Shown here: positions 20,423 to 24,318 of the stretch, in pieces
Layout: each line of letters opens with the position of its first letter
Position numbering within the stretch: position 1 is the first letter of the stretch
Virus record (IMG/VR): IMGVR_UViG_3300006793_000275
Location: 1-24,318 of that record
Length of the DNA: 24,318 bases
Reading direction: 5' to 3' (one strand)
Origin: a virus
Made by a program: the position numbers and the translations under genes
Notes under the pieces: generated by a model
What the model saw: the letters and a program-made list of their open reading frames with translations, nothing else
The model's database searches: none
Told to the model about the DNA's origin: nothing

Positions 20423-22945
20423 ATGATGAAATTCTACACAAACGTATCCCGATATGGCAATATGCTATTATATCGTGGTTATGAAAATGGAAAACGTGTA
20501 ACACAAAAAATCAAATACGGTCCGAAACTATATGTTTCAACAAACCGTCCAACATCATGGAAAGCACTTGACGGAACTCCAGTCGGAGAAGTTAGATTTG
20601 AATCCATGCGAGAAGCCAAAGATTGGATTGGCGTAAACAAAGATGTAGCTGGTAGAGATATCTTTGGAAACACTCGTTATATTTCTACCTTTATTAACGA
20701 TGAATTCCCTGGACAGATTGAGTTCAATCGTAATCTAATTAACGTAACAACAATCGACATCGAGGTCGCATCAGACGACGGATTCCCAGAGCCAGATAGA
20801 GCAGACAATGTCATTACAGCTATTACTATCAAAAACAATATCGATAATACTTACTACGTCTGGGGACTCGGTGATTATAATGTTGAAAATACTATTATGA
20901 AAACCCACCGTGTGGTCTATAAAAGATTCGAGCAAGAATCTAGTTTGTTAATTGACTTCATTGGCCATTGGGATTCAACAACACATTCACCAGATGTTAT
21001 TACTGGTTGGAATACAAGATTCTTTGATATTCCATATTTACACAACAGAATTCTAAAACTTCTTGGCGAACAATTCTCTAAGCGACTAAGTCCTTGGGGA
21101 ATGATTGAACGTAGAGAAATTACTAAACAAGGCAGAACACAAGTTGCTTATGAATTAAAAGGTATATCTAATATGGATTACCTAGAGCTATTCATTAAGT
21201 TTGGTTACTCATACGGTGCTCAAGAATCTTACAAACTCGACCATATTGCAAATGTCGTACTTGGCGAAAAGAAATTGTCATACGAAGAATATGGTTCAAT
21301 TTATAGTTTATATAAAAACGATTTCCAAAAGTTTATTGATTATAATATCAAAGACGTTGAGTTGGTTGACAGACTAGAAGATAAGATGGGACTTATTACT
21401 CTTGCAATGACAATCGCATATAAAGCAGGTGTAAACTATTCTGATACTTTTGGCACAACTGCTATATGGGACACAATCATTTATCGTAAGTTGACAGATA
21501 ATAAAATGGTTGTTCCATTCTCAGAAGATAAAACAAAAACTAATTATCCTGGTGGTTTCGTAAAAGACCCATTGGTTGGTATTCATGACAACGTGGTCAG
21601 CTTCGACCTCAACTCACTATATCCTTCTATCATTATGCAATACAATATGTCACCTGAAACTATTGCAGATGGAGAAGTTACTAAAGTTGATATCGAAGCT
21701 GTCCTCACCAAATCACAAAACATCGACAATAAAGGCAAAGCCCTAGCCGCAAATGGACAATACTTCAGAACAGAAAAGCAAGGTATTCTTCCAGCGATTA
21801 TTGACGACATGTATAACGAAAGGGTTGGCATTAAAAGGGAAATGATTAATGCTCAAAAGAAATTACAAAAGGTAGATAAAAATGATAAACAAGAGCTTTA
21901 CTCGATTGAAAGGGAAATTTCACTGTCCGAGAATAGACAGATGGCAATTAAAATTCTTCTTAATTCTCTCTATGGTGCTATGGGGAATAAATACTTTAGA
22001 TTCTTTGACCAGAGAATCGCAGAAGCAATTACACTCACCGGACAACTTACAATACGATGGGCCGAATATGCAATCAACGCCCACCTCAATAAAACCTTGC
22101 GAAAAGGAAAAACCTGGAAAGACTACGTCCTCGCAATCGACACAGATTCATTGTATGTATGCCTAGATGATTTAGTAAAAGCAATCAATCCACCTAATCC
22201 TATTGACTTTCTTGATAAAGTCTGTGCACAAAATCTAGAGCCAGTACTCGAAAAGTCATATGACGAATTATATTCTATGTTTGGTGGCATTGATAATCGT
22301 ATGGTAATGAAACGAGAAGCTATTGCAGACAAAGGATTGTGGACAGCTAAAAAGCGATATATTCTAAACGTCCATGATAACGAAGGTGTTAGATATGCTG
22401 AACCTAAACTCAAGATTATGGGTATTGAAGCTATTAAATCGTCAACACCTGAGCCATGTCGTGATGCTCTTAAACAGATATTCAAAGTTATTATGAGTGG
22501 TAACGAAAGCCAAACTCAACAAGCTATTGACCATTTTAAAAATTACTTTAATACATTACAGCCACATGAAATTGCATTCCCTCGTGGCGTATCCAAAGTT
22601 AGAGAATACAAAGGTAATACAACTATTTACAGAAAAGGTACACCAATCCATGTCAGAGGCTCATTATTATACAACAGCCAAGTTGATGACCTTTCATTAA
22701 ATAAAAAATACACAAAAATCAAAAACGGCGAAAAGATTAAATTCGTCTATTTGAAAACGCCAAATCGTATACATGAAAATGTAATCGCATTCCCTGATTA
22801 CTTACCAGACGAATTTGGTTTACACAAATATATTGACTTTGAATTGCAATTCCAAAAAACATTCTTGGACCCAATTCAACCAGTATTGGATGCTGTAGGG
22901 TGGTCACCTGAAGAGATATCTACATTGGAGGATTTCTTTGGATAA
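20423..22945 (+). CDS. 43: DNA polymerase gp43 (family B)
   Basis: This is the replicative family B polymerase with 3'-5' proofreading. Exonuclease residues: D112 and E114 ([10 protein letters not shown]), D202 (NTRFFD) and D311 ([10 protein letters not shown]). Polymerase motif A is [11 protein letters not shown] (D395), motif B is K510[12 protein letters not shown] and motif C is DTDS (573-576). The 840 residues are slightly shorter than T4 gp43 (898). The C-terminus ISTLEDFFG is a clamp-binding-type tail for gp45. Two adjacent ATGs (20423, 20426) are possible, with only a weak GGTG upstream. In T4 gp43 represses its own translation; no operator hairpin is visible at this ribosome site, although a similar loop occurs upstream of hsp20. 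Confidence 0.97.
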   Translation: MMKFYTNVSRYGNMLLYRGYENGKRVTQKIKYGPKLYVSTNRPTSWKALDGTPVGEVRFESMREAKDWIGVNKDVAGRDIFGNTRYISTFINDEFPGQIEFNRNLINVTTIDIEVASDDGFPEPDRADNVITAITIKNNIDNTYYVWGLGDYNVENTIMKTHRVVYKRFEQESSLLIDFIGHWDSTTHSPDVITGWNTRFFDIPYLHNRILKLLGEQFSKRLSPWGMIERREITKQGRTQVAYELKGISNMDYLELFIKFGYSYGAQESYKLDHIANVVLGEKKLSYEEYGSIYSLYKNDFQKFIDYNIKDVELVDRLEDKMGLITLAMTIAYKAGVNYSDTFGTTAIWDTIIYRKLTDNKMVVPFSEDKTKTNYPGGFVKDPLVGIHDNVVSFDLNSLYPSIIMQYNMSPETIADGEVTKVDIEAVLTKSQNIDNKGKALAANGQYFRTEKQGILPAIIDDMYNERVGIKREMINAQKKLQKVDKNDKQELYSIEREISLSENRQMAIKILLNSLYGAMGNKYFRFFDQRIAEAITLTGQLTIRWAEYAINAHLNKTLRKGKTWKDYVLAIDTDSLYVCLDDLVKAINPPNPIDFLDKVCAQNLEPVLEKSYDELYSMFGGIDNRMVMKREAIADKGLWTAKKRYILNVHDNEGVRYAEPKLKIMGIEAIKSSTPEPCRDALKQIFKVIMSGNESQTQQAIDHFKNYFNTLQPHEIAFPRGVSKVREYKGNTTIYRKGTPIHVRGSLLYNSQVDDLSLNKKYTKIKNGEKIKFVYLKTPNRIHENVIAFPDYLPDEFGLHKYIDFELQFQKTFLDPIQPVLDAVGWSPEEISTLEDFFG

Positions 22946-22949
22946 ACAC

Positions 22950-22978
22950 TGTACATTTATTAATAAGTATGGTATAAT
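22950..22978 (+). promoter_or_regulatory. Promoter for the 23000 operon (TGTACA-N17-TATAAT)
   Basis: TGTACA 22950-22955, 17 bp, TATAAT 22973-22978 with extended TGG, starting 5 bp after the gene 43 stop. GGAGA (22989-22993) precedes the ATG at 23000. Confidence 0.88.
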
Positions 22979-22999
22979 ACTACAAAATGGAGAAAACTT

Positions 23000-23314
23000 A
23001 TGAAAGAACTAAAAACTGAACAACTTCTAGTAAGACTCGTATCAGGAGAAGAAATTGTTGGTGATGTTACATTGGGAACTGATTCACTTACAATTGAAAA
23101 CGGTTATAACCTATTGCCAGGTGGTGAAGGTAAAATCGCTTTTATTCCTTTTATGGCTTACACAGAAGCACACAAAGGCGTTACAATTAGTAACAAACAC
23201 GTATTATTTACGGTAAAACCAGTTGGCCAACTTGCTGACCAGGTCAACCAAATGTCAGGTAAAAAAGGACCATCAATCCAAGTACCTAACAAGGATATCA
23301 TAGTACCAAAATGA
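23000..23314 (+). CDS. Sm-like (SH3-barrel) small phage protein, second
   Basis: A 104-residue protein whose N-terminus, EQLLVRLVSGEEIVGDVTLGTDSLTIEN, is a good Sm1-type pattern (strands with a G-E/D turn) and is similar in layout to the gene product at 5637. The middle carries a hydrophobic FIPFMAYTEAHKGVTISNKHVLFTVKP segment that may complete the barrel. LSm proteins often bind U- or A-rich RNA, and phage members are uncharacterised. It shares an ATGA overlap with the next gene, so the two are co-translated. Confidence 0.72.
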   Translation: MKELKTEQLLVRLVSGEEIVGDVTLGTDSLTIENGYNLLPGGEGKIAFIPFMAYTEAHKGVTISNKHVLFTVKPVGQLADQVNQMSGKKGPSIQVPNKDIIVPK

Positions 23315-23940
23315 TAAAAACAATTGAACATGTAACAGATTGGATAAAGGCAGACGAAGTACCTACGCTATCAGTTCCTCAATATGAAGAATGGGTAACT
23401 GAATATGGCAAATTTACTGGTTCTAAAGACCCAGGAGGAAATCAAATCCATGGGGTATATCAATGGGCACATAAAAACGATTTAGAAAAAATTGGCGAAA
23501 AGGTTATTCACGGAGACATTGGATATATCGGAACCGCGCTTAGAGATATTATTGGTAGAACAAGAGCAGTCACTGTACCAAAGGGAGCACATCCAATTAA
23601 GATGCTTTTGGCAGCAGGTGATTATGATGTTGAAGACTTAAGAGTTAGATATCTATTTATTAAGAATGCAGCTGATACAGTTAAGTTTTCTAATGGTCGA
23701 AAGCTCGAGACATATTTACATGACGAAATGGATAAAAAATTTGGTTATAGATATAAGTGGGTAAATGCTCAACTGAGTAACGATAATAAACACAATTATG
23801 TTTTAAAGAATTGGAGAGAACTTACATATATGCAAGCAATAAAGATTCTACCAGAAGTAATTGAGATAACAAAACTATTAGGTGCAAATCATATTGCATC
23901 AGAAGTAGAACAAATAGTTAATGGAGACTATAATGAGTAA
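23311..23940 (+). CDS. GIY-YIG endonuclease-like protein
   Basis: This 209-residue protein contains the elements of a GIY-YIG nuclease. GVY (48-50) and GYIG (71-74) form the two name motifs, RTR (83-85) supplies the expected Arg, and a later LETYLHDEM (E133 or E139) followed by YKWVNAQLS gives the catalytic Glu and Asn-like positions. No extra DNA-binding module of homing endonucleases is evident. Alternatives are a free-standing homing or repair nuclease, or a host-DNA-degrading nuclease analogous to T4 endonuclease II (also GIY-YIG). It is coupled by ATGA to the Sm-like gene and overlaps the MazG-like gene by 8 nt, an integrated operon position that argues against a recent mobile insertion. 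Confidence 0.6.
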   Translation: MIKTIEHVTDWIKADEVPTLSVPQYEEWVTEYGKFTGSKDPGGNQIHGVYQWAHKNDLEKIGEKVIHGDIGYIGTALRDIIGRTRAVTVPKGAHPIKMLLAAGDYDVEDLRVRYLFIKNAADTVKFSNGRKLETYLHDEMDKKFGYRYKWVNAQLSNDNKHNYVLKNWRELTYMQAIKILPEVIEITKLLGANHIASEVEQIVNGDYNE

Positions 23941-24318
23941 AGATTGGGTAAAAGACATATCAGATATGCACTACAAATATGGCGTAAAGATGTGGATGCA
24001 CGAGAATAAAGACAATGCTGAAAAGCTACGTAAGTATCTTGAATTTAGAGTTAAGTTTATAAGAGAAGAACTAATGGAAACAGAAGCAGCTCTTACAAAT
24101 AATGACCCAGAAGAAATTGTCGATGGATTAATTGATTTATGTGTTGTTGCTATTGGTACACTTGACGCATTCGGGATTGACCCATATAAAGCATGGGACG
24201 AAGTACTTAAAGCAAATCTTTCAAAAGAAGTAGGTGTAAAAGAATCTAGGCCAAATCCACTTGGATTGCCAGATTTAATTAAACCAGAAGGCTGGGAGGG
24301 TCCAGACCACAGCGGTAA
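23933..24318 (+). CDS. MazG-like nucleotide pyrophosphohydrolase (3' partial)
   Basis: The frame starts at the ATG at 23933 and is still open at the window end (128 codons visible). The core FIREELMETEAALTNNDPEEIVDGLIDLCVVAIGTLDAFG has the EExxE...DxxxD metal-binding pattern of all-alpha NTP pyrophosphohydrolases (MazG/HisE type). This is followed by WDEVLKANLSK, the usual helix after the active site. The tail NPLGLPDLIKPEGWEGPDH resembles phage MazG-like C-termini, so the stop is probably just beyond the edge. Phage MazG-like enzymes are proposed to act on dNTPs or damaged nucleotides; a role in the host (p)ppGpp response has been suggested but is unsettled. It overlaps the GIY-YIG-like gene by 8 nt. 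Confidence 0.85.
   Translation, partial: MSKDWVKDISDMHYKYGVKMWMHENKDNAEKLRKYLEFRVKFIREELMETEAALTNNDPEEIVDGLIDLCVVAIGTLDAFGIDPYKAWDEVLKANLSKEVGVKESRPNPLGLPDLIKPEGWEGPDHSG

Overview
The window is a densely packed, AT-rich stretch of a T4-like (tevenvirus-type) myovirus genome. All recognisable genes lie on the + strand. Hallmark T4 core genes identify it: 21, 22 and 23 (head), uvsY, uvsW, 55, 47, 46, 45, 44, 62, regA and 43. The accessory set (Hsp20, a CobS-like AAA+ ATPase, a MazG-like pyrophosphohydrolase, a fiber-like protein with the SGTISVDDLRG motif) is typical of marine T4-like phages of cyanobacteria, SAR11 or other marine bacteria. No photosynthesis gene is present, so the host cannot be named from this window.

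Layout: 1-3032 is the end of the head module (21 partial, 22, 23), closed by a palindrome and a terminator. 3104-6044 holds a small late tail protein (gp3/gp19-like), uvsY, uvsW and an Sm-like small protein. 6199-9541 is the tightly overlapping 55-47-46 block (late sigma factor plus SbcDC-type recombination nuclease). 9678-9854 has tRNA-Arg(UCU) and tRNA-Leu(UAA). 9949-13590 carries a metallopeptidase-like/VWA protein, a CobS/MoxR-like AAA+ ATPase and a small DUF3310-like protein. 13637-16902 is the replisome cluster 45-(small ORF)-(DUF2693-like)-44-(small ORF)-62-regA. 16939-19511 is a late accessory cassette (fiber-like protein, tail assembly chaperone, glycosyltransferase-like protein) interrupting the usual regA-43 neighbourhood. 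19650-22945 has hsp20, a 46-residue membrane ORF and DNA polymerase 43. 23000-24318 has a second Sm-like protein, a GIY-YIG-like protein and a MazG-like protein cut by the window end.

Regulation is unusually legible. One promoter type recurs eleven times as TGTACA (once TGTACT), exactly 17 bp, then TATAAT or TACAAT, usually with an extended TGG before the -10. It sits ahead of uvsY, 55, the tRNAs, the VWA gene, cobS, 45, hsp20, 43 and the 23000 gene. One copy points backwards, antisense to the Sm-like gene and uvsW. The second type is the exact T4 late box TATAAATA, ahead of the gp3-like gene, uvsW, the Sm-like gene, the 84-residue ORF, the fiber cassette and hsp20. It fits the gp55 sigma factor, gp45 clamp and gp44/62 loader encoded here.

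The most interesting items are: the uniform TGTACA promoter family with TGCA-N6-TGCA dyads at a subset; the antisense promoter; a bulged-G hairpin found in two late leaders with different outer-stem sequences and a loop resembling my recollection of the T4 gene 43 translational operator; a 17-bp direct repeat containing a late promoter that brackets the fiber/glycosyltransferase cassette; and the metallopeptidase-VWA/AAA+ pair, which lacks a visible chelatase partner.
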